DNA from: Hermatobates lingyangjiaoensis | Lineage: Eukaryota; Arthropoda; Insecta; Hemiptera; Hermatobatidae | Assembly: GCA_026182355.1 (NCBI GenBank) | Contig: JAPFBL010000167.1 | Location: forward strand, 781,001-845,000 | Direction: 5' to 3' | Length of the DNA: 64,000 bases | Part shown: one piece after another, positions 9,335-20,154 of the stretch | How the letters are laid out: each line of letters starts with the position of its first letter | How positions within the stretch are numbered: the stretch's first letter is position 1 | Program-made: the position numbers and the translations under genes | The notes under the pieces: generated by a model | Seen by the model: only the letters and a program-made list of their open reading frames with translations | What the model was told of the DNA's origin: nothing | Database searches by the model: none

Positions 9335-9500
9335 TGCTTGGTCGCGCAAGTAGCAATATTGTTGGTCGTTGCACCAGTGCTCTTGGTTTCCCTTTTTTAC
9401 TCTCCTGATGATGGTTCAAACCAAAAATTAGAGTGTATACTCGTATTTTTCATCTATGTATCATTGTTTATACTGAACTTAAATTTTCCTTTCGGATCGT
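9335..9500 (+). mobile_element. family D relative
   Basis: CTCCTGATGATGGTTCAAACC then AAAAATTAGAG: CTGATGA and stem II GGTT/AACC are intact but the GAAA begins with C. Downstream CTTTCGGATCGTTTTTTC is shared with other family D ends (44.7 and 39.15 kb). Confidence 0.6.
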
Positions 9501-9539
9501 TTTTTCATAGATAAATGCATAAGGATATATAACAATATT

Positions 9540-9645
9540 TCTCAATAAACACGAGAAATAACAATAAATGTTTAAATCACTATAAGAAATGAGAAAAAAA
9601 GACTAAGATGTTTCAACCGTAACAACCGGTCTTCGTCAGAGTCAA
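9540..9645 (-). mobile_element. family A hammerhead repeat, single arm
   Basis: Minus-strand arm beginning with the long end (AAACACGAGAAATAACAAT). The hammerhead segment is 9,601-9,643: CTGACGA, stem II GACCG/CGGTT, GAAA. Helix III reads CATC instead of GATC. The stretch 9,646-9,930 matches nothing known to me. Confidence 0.75.
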
Positions 9646-9929
9646 ATTCCAACTGAAACCAAAGATGTTGAAACATCTGGTAAAGGTTTGAAAGGAGTGG
9701 GAGGGAAGAGAATTTAAAGGGTGTGATAGTGCAGGAAAGGACAATAGCCCAGGAGAGATGTTAGGGTAAACAAGAAGGTACAGTAAGAAAAGCAGAAAAA
9801 ACTGTCCCGTCAGCTGTCAACCCTCTTTGATGAAGCTATTGGTCTCGTCAGGACTGAAAAGCCCGTTACTAATGTTTATAATATTTGATCTATTAAGTTT
9901 AATCAGACAGGACTCAATAATATTTCTTA

Positions 9930-9933
9930 ATAA

Positions 9934-9992
<59 letters not shown>

Positions 9993-10700
9993 CCGTTTGT
10001 AGTATGTGTATTATTTCTTTTCTAGTCTCTTTTGGGTGTGCTTTTCTTTGTCTATTATAAGTGGGTTATGAAAGTCAAAGTGATGTTTTTGTGTGTTGGC
10101 ATCTTTAGCTAGGGCGCATGTTATTTTTTGTCCTGTAATGTCTGATTTATGCTGTGAAATCCTGTTTGCTAAGTATTGGCTGGTTTGCCCTATATATTTT
10201 GTATCACAGTCGTTGCAGTTAATTTGATAGACTATATTGCTGTTCTGTAATGTAGAGGTTGTAGATTTAAGTTTAGAGAAAACTAAACTATTTAGTGTTT
10301 TGTTGTTTTTGTGTGCAATTTTGCAATGTATAGTGTCTTTTAACGTTTTTTTAATCTTTCCGAGAGGCCTTTTACATACGTAAGACTGATGTATTTTACA
10401 TTGTTTGTTCCTGGGTTCATGTTAATGTTGTGAGAGTCTGGCTGTGTTGTCTGTATGTCCATTGTGTTTATGTCAGTGCGACTGTTTGAAACTGTTGTTA
10501 TATTGTTACACAGTTTTTGTTATTGTTATTGTTGTTATACAGTCTTTGTTACTGTACATATTAAAATGTAATAAATTACCAAATATTAGTAATAGTAGTG
10601 CTAATTGTAAAAAAATCATGTTGTAGCCCTGAAAATGACATAAATATATGTCGAAACGTCGGCAAAAGGACTAGTTTAAAATCATTCGACCTCAAACCTC

Positions 10701-10710
<10 letters not shown>
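9930..10710 (-). mobile_element. Penelope-like element remnant with family G arm
   Basis: A long (TA)n at 9,940-9,988, the endonuclease remnant on the minus strand, a spacer like that of the 7.8-8.1 kb family G element, and a family G hammerhead-like arm on the plus strand at 10,625-10,705 (CTGAAAA, stem II GACATA/TATGTC, GAAACGTCGGC), ending in a second (TA)n. The arm is antisense to the coding remnant, so it represents an inverted pseudo-LTR or a rearranged copy. This physically links a hammerhead family to PLE coding sequence. Confidence 0.7.
10011..10406 (-). pseudogene. PLE GIY-YIG endonuclease domain
   Basis: Translation on the minus strand gives YVKGLSERL (the usual end of the PLE RT part), a one-base frameshift, then SNIVYQINCNDCDTKYIGQT, LANRISQHK, and a stop at 10,011-10,013. 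The order Y-I-N-C..C, YIGQT, R..QHK is that of the PLE GIY-YIG nuclease with its cysteine pair. The frame is otherwise open for about 105 codons after the shift. The RT core upstream is missing. Non-functional. Confidence 0.85.
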
Positions 10711-10769
<59 letters not shown>

Positions 10770-11010
10770 CAAAACACAATAAGAAATGAAAAAAAAAGAC
10801 TATGATTATCAACCGTAACAAGCGGTCTTCTTCAGAGTCAAAAACCCAACTGGATTTTGACTCTGACTTACAGTGGGATTTTTGACCCTGACGAAGACCG
10901 CTTGTTACCGTTGAAAGGTCTTAGTATTTTTTTCCCATTTCATATTTTGGTTTGATTATTTATTGTTATTTCACTTGTTTATTTGAAACCTTGTTATATA
11001 TATATATATG
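10704..11010. mobile_element. family A palindrome between TA tracts
   Basis: Left (TA)n to 10,767, left arm with a minus-strand core at 10,798-10,839 (GATA instead of GAAA), an unusually long centre, and right arm with plus-strand hammerhead 10,884-10,924 (CTGACGA, GACCG stem, GAAA). The right end has the characteristic GTTTATTTGAAACCTTG extension before TA. Confidence 0.75.
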
Positions 11011-11560
11011 CATATCCTTTATTCGACTAAATAAAATAGTTTTTTTTTTATTTTCTGATTAAAAGAAGTCTGCAGCTAATTACTAATGAGGATGTTGTGG
11101 TTGTTTTGCAATTGGGGTCAAGTGGGTTTTTTGCATTGCAAACTAAAGTCGGCTTCATAAGGGATCCCTGTTGGTGCGGCAGCATTGTCCAGGAGGGTGA
11201 GAAGTTCGCTAAATAGTCGTTTAGCGCTATTGTTTCGTTTGTCCGCAGAGAGTACTACTTGGCAATTGTTAACATTCGACCTTCTTTCCCGTCCCATGAC
11301 CGACTAGTACCATTTTTTCGCCCCTTTCCATATGAGTTTTATAATCATCGTCTTTTGAGCGGTATCAAAATAAAAAAGCTACATTAAGAAATAAGTTAAG
11401 TGTTAACCTCATACACCGGTGTTGTAGTCGTTCAAACCTGTGGATACTTCATCCTCAAGAAGAACTGGTTAATATTCTTTTCATATTATTATTGTTAATA
11501 TTATATATTATTTCATTATATCATATAATATTATTATAATATATATATATATTATATAAT
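11011..11560. other. nothing recognised
   Basis: Contains a moderately GC-richer block (11,100-11,340) of unknown origin and AT-rich DNA after it. Confidence 0.55.
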
Positions 11561-11800
11561 AAAAACCAATTAAAAAGAATATAGCACACAGATAGACACA
11601 GGAATAACTCACTTAGAAATACACACAGGAATAGACTCAGAGTCGCCGCTCTGAATTCCTGCGGGACTCTTCACCTCTTGATGATGATGATAGTCGAAAT
11701 ATAGAAGTGAGTTATTCCTGTGTCTATCTATGTGCTACCTTATTTGTAATTGGTTTTTATTTAAAAGTCTGCTGGACCGTTTCATTTAATTATATATTAT
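11561..11800. mobile_element. family C palindrome, diverged
   Basis: Left arm with CACAGATAGACACAGGAATA and right arm with its complement; the core on the plus strand reads TTGATGA, stem GATAGTC region, GAAATATAG at about 11,678-11,705. The outer end GTCTGCTGGACCGTTTC matches the 6-kb copy. The C-to-T change at the first core base suggests loss of activity. Confidence 0.65.
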
Positions 11801-12340
11801 ATAACATAACATTAGTTAACATTATATAAATATTATGTAAGAGTTCTTTTACTTATTTATCATTTTCCTAACATGCTTCAACTCTGCCCTCCGACTTTAA
11901 TTAGACCACCCAGTGTCTTCATCACATATTGAATTAAATAATAGCTGTAACATGTATTAATCAATATTAATAATAATTCTAGTATTACGAAATAGAACTG
12001 AAAGTAATAAATGTGAAAATAGAGATAAAATAATAAAAACACCAATTATTCTTTTCTAATAAACCTCTGAGCGTTACAATTAGTGTCATGAAACTCAAAG
12101 ATATACAAAATAATATTAATACTAAACATATTTGCAACTAAAAGTTGTGATAAATTTGTTATATCAATTGTTAATAGTATTAATAGATAATATATCTATT
12201 AATATATTATAGATATTAATAATATTATAATAATATAAGATAATAGATATTATATCTATTACAGATTTCATTATGTAATGAAAGCACCTCTGTACTGAAT
12301 TAATAATAATGTTATTATAAACGTCCACCTTACCTCTAGA
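11801..12340. other. AT-rich, nothing recognised
   Basis: Short ATA/TAA-rich runs only. Confidence 0.55.
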
Positions 12341-12344
12341 ATCT

Positions 12345-13400
12345 CTGTAATGGCCGGGTAACCGGTTTTGTAAGTTGTACAGTAGGACTGATAATTGTTG
12401 AAGGATCTTGGCGTAAATCCCTACTGAACAAGTAGTGCCAATATATGCCTAAACTTCCTATTATTAGTTTTAGATTTATTTCATTTATTATCTAATTTTA
12501 TTCTTTTAAAATTTAAGTAATCATTGTACAAGCTGTCCAGTCCTCTTTTTATTTTTTTTATTATTGTTTTAAATATTATATCTGATTGATGACTAATTTG
12601 TTCATTTATTACGTTATGTTTCTATATTTCTAATATTTCCCTTATATTTAATCTTTGTCCTTTATGTCTAGTTTTTATTGAATGCACTGAATTTTTGATA
12701 TAATTTAAATGAATAGTAAAACTATATAGACAACTGGATGGACTGGACTCTATGATAACTCTTTTTTTTTATTTTACATAGTCACAACGACGTAAATGTA
12801 ATGATGTAACAACCAATGACAATGATGAAAGAAGTATATGCATTTGCACATGGTGGCAGAAGGAAGAAATAATGCAGTAATTATACTTTCTGGCGTGAAA
12901 AATAAGTTATAAAACTTAGATTAAATTTATAAGTCACAAGAATAATTCACACCAATAAGTCTCTTGGCCACTTTCTCTTCAGGCGCCTTTGGGGATTTCC
13001 TGGGATATTTGTTGAGAAGATGTTTAGGACTTCTAAGGGATTATTATTGCTAAAAAGATTTTTGTGGAAGGCTTTGTAGCAAGATATTACCACTTGATGA
13101 ACTGTTGAAATCCTGAGGTCTGAATAGATTGTTTGATATGGTTTGTAAAAAAGGACAATGAAGAATTTTTCTAAGAATTTTTGACAGAAGAGCTTCTATC
13201 CTCTGAGCATTGCTAGATGATAAGTTGAATATTAAAAGAATAAAAATCAAATATTAAATAAAATAATTAATAGAAAATTTAGGCATATATTGGCACTAAT
13301 TTTTTCAGCAGGTATTCGCTACCGGGATTCTTTGAGAATTATCAGTCGTGCTTGAAGATGCACAACTTACAAAACCGCTTGAGCGGCCAGAAGACCGATT
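12345..13400. mobile_element. inverted-repeat element with 110-bp diverged arms
   Basis: 12,347-12,456 and 13,276-13,395 are inverted: GGTTTTGTAAGTTGT, GACTGATAATT and AGTGCCAATATATGCCTAAA are shared. The 820-bp spacer is AT-rich and shows no coding signal I recognise. The arms contain CTGATAATTCTCAAAGAATC, a hairpin next to a CTGATAA, which may be a decayed hammerhead, but GAAA is not in place. It is probably an old member of the same class or an unrelated foldback element. Confidence 0.55.
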
Positions 13401-13708
13401 CACTTGGAAAGACAGGCTTTTAAAATAAAATTATCTTTACTAATTTCTGTGGTACTAACAATCTTCCTGGACTTAACAATCAAGGATTTCATAGTAACAG
13501 AATTAAATTGGGAAAATTATAAATAAAGAACAAATATATAGTAATAATAATACTAAGAACATTGTTAGTATAAGGATTTGTAAGAATTTACATGAGTGTA
13601 ACAGCTTCTAATATGTGTGTAATTGTAGATTGCTATTTGCTTTCCAATATTTAGTTGCAAATTTTTCGAAAATGAACATAATTATTTCTCTATTCAATTA
13701 ATGGTAAT

Positions 13709-13971
13709 ATATATATATATATATATATATACCAATTAAATGAAACGATTCTTCGGACTGAATAAACTAGAATTTAAAAAGAACACATAGAAAAGAAATC
13801 ACTAAACTCACTACTATATTTCGATGTCCTCGTCTTCAGGAATAGATGTGAATCGCTCCAAAGGCTGATAACGACTCAGAGTCGTTACAGAGGCGATTCA
13901 CATCTATTCCTGAAGACGAGGACATCGAAATATAATAGTGAGTTTAGTGATTTCTTTTCTATGTGTTCTTT

Positions 13972-14009
<38 letters not shown>

Positions 14010-14010
14010 C
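13709..14010. mobile_element. family C palindrome between TA tracts
   Basis: Arms of about 95 bp (13,780-13,874 and 13,885-13,975) with few differences. Each has CTGAAGA, a short stem GA/TC around GGACA, and GAAATATA: minus strand around 13,822-13,839, plus strand 13,910-13,931. The left end (AAACGATTCTTCGGACTG) is the family C outer end. In the plus copy CTATT before the core can pair with AATAG after it. Confidence 0.75.
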
Positions 14011-14500
14011 TTTGAAAACTTTAAGAAACACGTATGAAAAACAGATACTACGACTCACATTTAATACTTCGACCCTTTTAATGGTTGTCCTAAGGAAAGG
14101 AAGTTGAGTGGCGAGAAGACGAAAGCTAATTGGATAGCTTCACAGAATATCTGCAGGTTCGCCACAACCATAGAAAAATAGGGTAGATATAGCTGAAGAT
14201 GAATAACGACAGGGAAGAATTATAATTAAAAAGAATAATTCAATTTAATTAGACAGAAACTTACTAAATTAATAAAATAATAAGGAAATTAAAAAAAAAT
14301 TAAATTTAAGGAAAAAACACCTCTGAATACTACTTAACGGCTCAGGTTGATACCTGGATTTGAACAAGCGCCTAGGAGCCATATGTGGTTTTCTTCAACA
14401 GTACTTAAAGTGAGAGATCTATTGTGTCGAGGGACTGTTTTTTAGTATATGAACTTTGAATTCTTGTTATATATATATATTGATATGGCAGTAAAGCTGC
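14011..14500 (-). mobile_element. region with family N copy
   Basis: 14,330-14,420 on the minus strand is a diverged family N arm (GGCTCCTAGG, TTGAAGAAAACC). The remainder is AT-rich and unrecognised. Confidence 0.4.
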
Positions 14501-14879
14501 TCTTAATTCATGTAATTATTCAAAGTGCGCTGCCGCTTCTGCTCTATTTGCCTTCTTCATAATTACTCCTAATTTACGTAATGGCTTTGCAATAGTCTCA
14601 GGGTCAGATGCAAGGACGAAAAACTATATCTCTTCATTGCAAACCAAGGGTTTTGGATTACAAGCATACAAGCTCGTTTTTTTAGCATAGTTTATACTGT
14701 AAATAATATAGTTAGTCGGTATTTTTTTATTCATTATAGTTGACTCCTAAATCTGTGAATCACAGTGGAAAGTGAATTACACATATACGTTTCCTACATA
14801 CTTGTTCAATTTCCTTGTACAGGTTTTCCAAATAACCAAGGATTTAATAAAAGAAATAGGTATAAATAAAGGTCTGCTT

Positions 14880-15140
14880 CTATATTATGAACCTGAACAA
14901 CTGACCGAGGTCTGATGAAACAAATTATTTCGTTTATCCTGAAGAACTGACCGAATCCTCATAAAAAAATGTTATTTTGTTTTTACTTCACGGTCGATAC
15001 TTTTATCGGTAGTAATTTATATATAAAGAGCTGTCTTCTATATTTCGACTATTGTCTTCATCGGGAGTGGCCAGATTTTCTACCTGGGCTGATCACTTGT
15101 GCTCCTGAAGGTAACGATGGTCGAAATATAGATGTAAGTT
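14880..15140 (+). mobile_element. family E fragments followed by a family C relic
   Basis: Two tandem pieces with CTGAAGAACTGACCGA and a CACGGTCGATACTTTTATC end match family E at 38.8 and 54.85 kb. At 15,098-15,135 CTCCTGAAGG, CGATGGTCGAAATATAGATG resembles the family C core with a lost base. The interval 14,501-14,879 holds nothing recognised. Confidence 0.5.
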
Positions 15141-15144
15141 TTTT

Positions 15145-15665
15145 AGTTATTTCATCATTTATCAATATTATGATCTTAAACATATTGGTACATAGTTTGT
15201 TTTGAATGGTTACTTTTTGTGTTGTATCCACTAAGAATATATTGCATTGTATTAATATTAAAATAATACAGAATAACCTAAAAGGTAATAATATAAACTA
15301 GATTTTGGAATCCTGAATCTGGAAGACTGCTTGCTGCAGTTGTTTGATTGAACACGATAATTTGAAGTGAAGGGGGGTGAATGCGGTTGAGGAAGGCATG
15401 CGAAGCAGTTTGACTCAAGTGGCCATACATCATATAGCGATCAACCTACACCCTCGGCTTGTGCGAAGGCGGTGGAACTCCGGAAGTTTGGGCACGGTAT
15501 AATTGATGTGACACCCTCTATAATAACTTGCTTAAGTATTGAGTGTGCCGAGTGCTCTACAGTCCCCATTATATATATAGAATCTTCGAAGTCTAGTCCA
15601 AGGTTTTGTCCGGTTAAGATTGCTGTTTCTTTAAATAATATAAATTTCATTTTCTTAGTCAAAAA
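15145..15665. other. unassigned segment with a minus-strand open frame
   Basis: The stretch 15,400-15,560 is less AT-rich. A minus-strand frame runs 15,857-15,441 (138 aa), but its N-terminal part is translation of TA repeats and of the family F repeat. The C-terminal part (SIIPCPNFRSSTAFAQAEG) is not similar to anything I recognise. No support as a gene. Confidence 0.5.
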
Positions 15666-15669
15666 ATTC

Positions 15670-15777
15670 TTACTTATGCCTATGAAAGTTGTTTTAAAAA
15701 AAAAAACAGAAACGTCGGCAATGAGAGTTTGATTTTTGAACCTAGAAAATTTGACCGAATCCCGATTAGATAACACA

Positions 15778-15811
<34 letters not shown>
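15670..15811 (+). mobile_element. family F arm ending in (TA)n
   Basis: GAAACGTCGGCAATGAGAG, TTGAACCTAGAAAATTTGAC and CCGATTAGATAACACACCT match the copies at 19.3-19.5 kb. The CTGANGA half is not recognisable. Confidence 0.65.
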
Positions 15812-15815
<4 letters not shown>

Positions 15816-16013
15816 CCCAAAAACGAAGAAAAGCAACACACAAAGAAAGAGACACACTTACAAACTCAAATTTTCTAATGATCCGTCTTCAGGAGAATAT
15901 AGAATGGGCGACCAAGCACGCCGGAAACACAACGGCAGGACTGTGTTTCCTTCAAAAACCTTCGTTTTTGAGCTGATTTGCGTCCAGTTTGGATCGGTTT
16001 TTTCGAATTTTGA
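15812..16013. mobile_element. degenerate family D-like palindrome between TA tracts
   Basis: Minus-strand CTGAAGACGG at about 15,886 with flank ACACACTTACAAACTC as in family D, and inverted ends (CCAAAAACGAAG and CTTCGTTTTTGAG). GAAA is not positioned after a stem II, so no active core is called. Confidence 0.5.
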
Positions 16014-16014
16014 G

Positions 16015-16046
<32 letters not shown>

Positions 16047-16255
16047 AATGGTCAAACCACAATATGATACAGAGAAAAAAAAGAGTAAGATCGTTCAGCC
16101 GTAACAAGCGGTCTTTGTCAGAGTTGCGTTTTTAACTCTGACGAAGACCGCTTGTTATGGTTAAAAGATCTTAGTCTTTTTTCCCCATTTCATATTGTGG
16201 TTTGATCATTGATTATTATTAAACGTAGTTTTGTGAAATCTTGTTGTAGTTGTTA
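16014..16255. mobile_element. family A palindrome, core inactivated
   Basis: Left arm from 16,044 after (TA)n and right arm to 16,240. Plus-strand core 16,134-16,175 has CTGACGA and the stem II but AAAA where GAAA is required. The right end keeps the asymmetric TTGTGAAATCTTG extension. Confidence 0.75.
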
Positions 16256-16344
16256 TAGTCGTTGTAGTTGTAGTCGCTATAACGACTTGTTATAGTCGTT
16301 ATTTATGACACTTATTTGTCAACAGGAGATGATGAAGACATCAC

Positions 16345-16445
16345 AAATTCTGACTTCGTCTAAACCACAGTAAGAAATTCTATGGTATGGCAATATGGTC
16401 TCATTTCTCAACTTCTTACTGTGGTTTAAACGCTGGTGTATATAC
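16345..16445. mobile_element. family A-related small palindrome
   Basis: TAAACCACAGTAAGAAAT and its complement TTACTGTGGTTTAAACG face each other over about 50 bp. The ends match the outer part of family A arms (AAACCACAATAAGAAATG), but the hammerhead part is absent. A similar end occurs at 63.29 kb. Confidence 0.5.
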
Positions 16446-16582
16446 ATATACACCTTAATACAAGGTATTGACATTGGAATAGAAAAGAATTAAACATATC
16501 AGGAATTGACCATTTTTTCAAGTTTAAATTAATTTTTCAGAGGTTTTTACATGTTGGTCTTATTATTATACCCTGTTACTTA

Positions 16583-16770
16583 TTTACTTTATTTATTTAT
16601 TATTATTTACTTAGTTACTATAAGTAGTTTTACTTATTAAAATACCCTACCTCTTATATTTTATAAAAATATTTTTACTTTATTTATTTATTATTATTTA
16701 CTTAGTTACTATAAGTAGTGTTACTTATTAAAATATCCTACCTCTCATATTTTATAAAAATATTAAAATG
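16583..16770. repeat. tandem duplication, 91-bp period
   Basis: Two adjacent copies containing TTACTTAGTTACTATAAGTA and CCTACCTCT differ at a few positions. Confidence 0.85.
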
Positions 16771-16981
16771 AGCTGAAAAGTTTTTTCCAACGCGGTAGCA
16801 GAAATCTGTTTAATGTCAAATGTCATAGATTTACCATATCATGAGTCCCTGAACCCACTTCCTAGAACTGCTCATAATTTTGACTTTAATATAATTTTTC
16901 TGATGGTAATAACATAGATTAGGTTAATCGTTAATTAAAATACTCTGCTCGAGAACTGTAGTATAGGGTATTTACGATACT

Positions 16982-17185
16982 TCGTGTAAATGTTGTAATA
17001 TAATTATGTATAGGTCAGACTGGTACTCATTAAAATCGCGTGTTACACAACATCTATACTCTGTAGTTAGAAGTGAACAAAGTGCATTATTTTTGCATTT
17101 AGATAATGATAATCACTCTATGAAATGGACAAGAGCTAAAATCGTATGTAATGCCGATGTCTTTAAGAAATATTATCTGGATTAA
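16982..17185 (+). pseudogene. PLE GIY-YIG endonuclease fragment, diverged
   Basis: An open frame without a start reads SLKSRVTQHLYSVVRSEQSA, then LFLHLDNDNHSMKWTRAKIV, and stops at 17,183-17,185. Upstream in the same frame CKCC marks the cysteine pair. CIGQTG, equivalent to the YIGQT motif, is read in another frame at 17,007-17,026, so two small indels surround it. R..QH and the following H.DN.H.M.W region match PLE nuclease ends. Downstream to about 17,290 a decayed C-terminal tail may continue. Confidence 0.7.
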
Positions 17186-17668
17186 TTAAATGTAATGGAT
17201 CAAATACTGTAATAATTTGTAAGTTGTTTAATGATTTAGTTAGACTGATGATAACTAGAGAAATAGCTTTGTCTGCACGGGTTGACTAGCAGATAACTTT
17301 TGCCTCCTTCTTCGTGAATTGTTTTGTTTACCCAGACTTGCCTTGTCAGCTTTTTATTCCCTATCCTTGCAGTTCACACTTTTTAAAATACTCACTTACT
17401 TCTCAATATCACACCAGATGTCCATATTGCTTATTTCAGTTCGTGTGTCTCCCTGACGAAGACTTCTTGTTTTGGTTGATTGATCAACAAGCCTATTTCT
17501 GATTTTCTTTGTATGATTTAGACGCTGACCCATATATAAATCACAAGGAGAGAACACTTAGACAACATTACAAATAAAACAAATCAAAGGTACTGTTGGA
17601 TGAATCCTATTTATATATATATATATTGTTTTCTATGAGTTGTCTGGGGAAAGAAATATGAATCGTTA

Positions 17669-17857
17669 AAATGGTGACCAATAGGAGAGTAGAGTTTGTA
17701 GGTCCATGCGTGCGGTCCCAGTTACCCGCTGCCTAGCGAAGCCTTCGTTATTCCGCCAATGGGAATATCCCATAACGAAGGCTTCGCTAGGCAGCGGGTA
17801 ACTGGGACCGCATGCATGGACCTACAAACTCTACTCTCCTATTGGTCACCATTTCAT
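17669..17857. repeat. GC-rich near-perfect palindrome, 82-bp arms
   Basis: From ATGGTGACCAATAGGAGAG on the left to its complement at the right, the arms differ at one position (GCGTGC against GCATGC). The centre is about 18 bp. The sequence is near 50 percent GC, in clear contrast to its surroundings, and has no hammerhead motif. Just outside lie TA tracts at 17,610 and 17,862. It could be a palindromic transposon of a separate class. Confidence 0.9.
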
Positions 17858-17861
17858 AGAA

Positions 17862-18115
17862 TCATATATATATATATATATTGACCAATGATCAAACCAC
17901 AATAAGAAATGGGAAAACAAGACTAAGATCTTTCAACCGTAACAAGTGGTCTTCGTCAGAGTCAAAAACCCAACTGACTCAGTTGAGTTTTTGACTCTGA
18001 CGAAGACCGCTTGTTACGGTTGAAAGATCTTAGTCTTGTTTTCCCATTTCTTATTGTGGTTTTATCATTGATTGTTATTTCACGTGTTTATGTGAAATCT
18101 TTTTATATATATATG
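17862..18115. mobile_element. family A palindrome, well preserved
   Basis: Both arms carry the hammerhead: minus 17,921-17,963 and plus 17,993-18,035. The left end starts CAATGATCAAACCACAATAA directly after TA; the right end adds about 40 bp (CACGTGTTTATGTGAAATCT) before TA. The centre pairs CCCAACTGAC with the opposite arm. Confidence 0.88.
17993..18035 (+). ncRNA. family A hammerhead ribozyme candidate
   Basis: GACT (stem I, 17,993-17,996), CTGACGA (17,997-18,003), GACCG (18,005-18,009), 7-nt loop, CGGTT (18,017-18,021), GAAA (18,022-18,025), GATC as minimal helix III, TT, AGTC (18,032-18,035). GACT and AGTC form a 4-bp stem I. This is the complete minimal type I layout; cleavage would fall after the TT. 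Confidence 0.65.
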
Positions 18116-18119
18116 ACGT

Positions 18120-19255
18120 AGGGACAAACCTTATAAACCATGGAAACATTGTGGCTTCAAAACACCCAATAATGAAAAAATTATATCTTCAACATAACAA
18201 AAATGGAACCTCAAAGACAATGTGGAGCCCAAACAACTTTCCCTTAGTTATTTAAAATGTAGAGTAGAGTATATAAATCAAGAAAAAAACAAAACCATGA
18301 TACACAATACGAGTAGACTTCACTGGTAAGCAAATTTAGATCTCTGGAGTTTCTTATCAATGTAGGTAATACATAATCATACTGAAATACGTAAATCTAC
18401 AGTTTATAATTTTTTGTAAAAAAAAATGAAACACATTATCATGGAGAAGATAAGTAGTTGACAGATCGTTACAAAGTGATATTGTAAAGAAGATTCTAAA
18501 AGAACGACAAAGAATGGTAGACAAGAATAATAATCTTAGAAGAAAGAGAAAGAAGGAAAATACGATGTCAGGTTAAACAAATAACAGAGAAAAATTAAGG
18601 AGGAGAAAGTAAAGTGGAAAATACAATCAAAAACTGAAAACTGTTGAAATAAATTGCTGAAATAGGAAAAAATAAAGCTATAAGTTATTATAAAACAACA
18701 ATATTCAATATTCAGATGATTCAATACGTAAGAAACAGATGATAATGGTGGATAAACTTTAAAATAAAAGTTTTTTTTCAGGCTATTAGAGATAAGAGTA
18801 TCAATGTGTAAAACTTTATTTGGTATGCACACAACACTTAGGAACTAGGGACTTTCCGACTCCAGCTTTGCAAGGACCCGGAGCATACCGCACTGCATTA
18901 GCTGGTCTAGTAAATCTCCATGTACATGTTTTCCTTGACCTAGTTTTTTATACCTTATATTACATTACTTCATCCTATGTTTTCGTCGTCTATTATAAAT
19001 TATTTAATCCGTCAACTTAAATATTTTTGCATAAAAACTTAACAACTGCATATATTTATATGAATCTAACATCTCAAATCGAACAAGAATTAATATTTAA
19101 TTATAAGAATATTCCCTCAATTTTAATTACAGAATCATAAAGAATTTTAAGGTTATGACAACATCGCATACGTCAGGTGTTTAATACATTAGAACAAAAA
19201 ACTTTTATTGATAAAAATATAAAAAATTATATCCCATTATTATATATAATATAAT
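18120..19255. other. AT-rich, nothing recognised
   Basis: A 98-aa minus-strand frame (18,536-18,832) is dominated by phenylalanine, serine and leucine from AT-rich sequence and has no domain I recognise. Confidence 0.55.
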
Positions 19256-19259
19256 AATA

Positions 19260-19545
19260 ATAATATATATGTATAGGTGTGTTATCTAATCGGGATTTAG
19301 TCAATTATCTAGGTTCAAAAATCAAACTCTCGTTCCGACGTTTCGGTTTTATTTTAAAACACTTTTTCATTGGCAGAAGTAAGAATTTTTTTATTAAAAC
19401 GTCGGCAACGAGAGTTTAATTTTTGGTCCTTGAAAATTGATATAATTCCGATCAGATAAAAAACGTCGACAACGAGAGTTTGATTTTTGAACCTAGAAAA
19501 TTGACTGAATACCGATTAGATAACACACCTATTCTATCAAACGCT
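19260..19545. mobile_element. family F element, inverted plus direct copies
   Basis: Minus arm (19,266-19,375) with stem GTTTT/AAAAC and GAAACGTCGG, then two partial plus copies of the GAGAGTTT..TTTGA..CCGAT end (19,400-19,460 and 19,465-19,530). The repeated GATTAGATAACACACCT is the family F outer end. Confidence 0.65.
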
Positions 19546-20026
19546 CGATATATAATTGAATCTTTTATAAATAAATACATATATTTATACATCAAACCTG
19601 GTTTTTATTCGGCTTCTCTCTTTTGTTTCATCTTCCCTTTTGTTCTATTCATGATGATGAACTATGGACAATATTGAGTCTAATAAGTGTTTGGTTATTC
19701 ATATGTAATTTTTAGTTTTATTAAGCTAAAAGAGAAGGGGTGTTTTTGTGTTTTGATCTATATATATATTATGCAGAGAGGGGGATGATTAATGGGTATC
19801 GTCTCTGGAAAGCCCTGCATTGGACAGCTTAGTTCAGTGACTCGACGTCGTCCACCCCAACGCCTCCCTCATCTCTTGACTGCTAACACTTAACTTCCAT
19901 GACATATTGCCCACACTTTGTCACAACCAGTCGGCTACTTTAATTACTGAAAACATCATATAAAAACAGCTAAAACCGGGCTGACTGTCATTCAAATACT
20001 ATTAGCTTGTTAGAGGCACACAAGTG

Positions 20027-20030
<4 letters not shown>
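19546..20030. other. nothing recognised
   Basis: A GC-richer stretch at 19,790-19,990 is of unknown origin; a short TA tract lies at 19,760. A 40-bp (TA)n follows at 20,031. Confidence 0.5.
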
Positions 20031-20072
<42 letters not shown>

Positions 20073-20154
20073 TTAATTAAACAAAACACGATCCAAACTG
20101 GACACAATACGATTAATATTATATATATATGAATAATAATTAAAATAACACTTG

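Noticed and set aside
15441..15857. 138-aa minus frame, the longest in the window
   Set aside because: Its first half translates a TA tract and the family F repeat; the rest shows no recognisable domain, so I list the region as unassigned.
18536..18832. 98-aa minus frame rich in F, S and L
   Set aside because: Composition follows AT-rich DNA; no domain, neighbour or homologous copy in the window.
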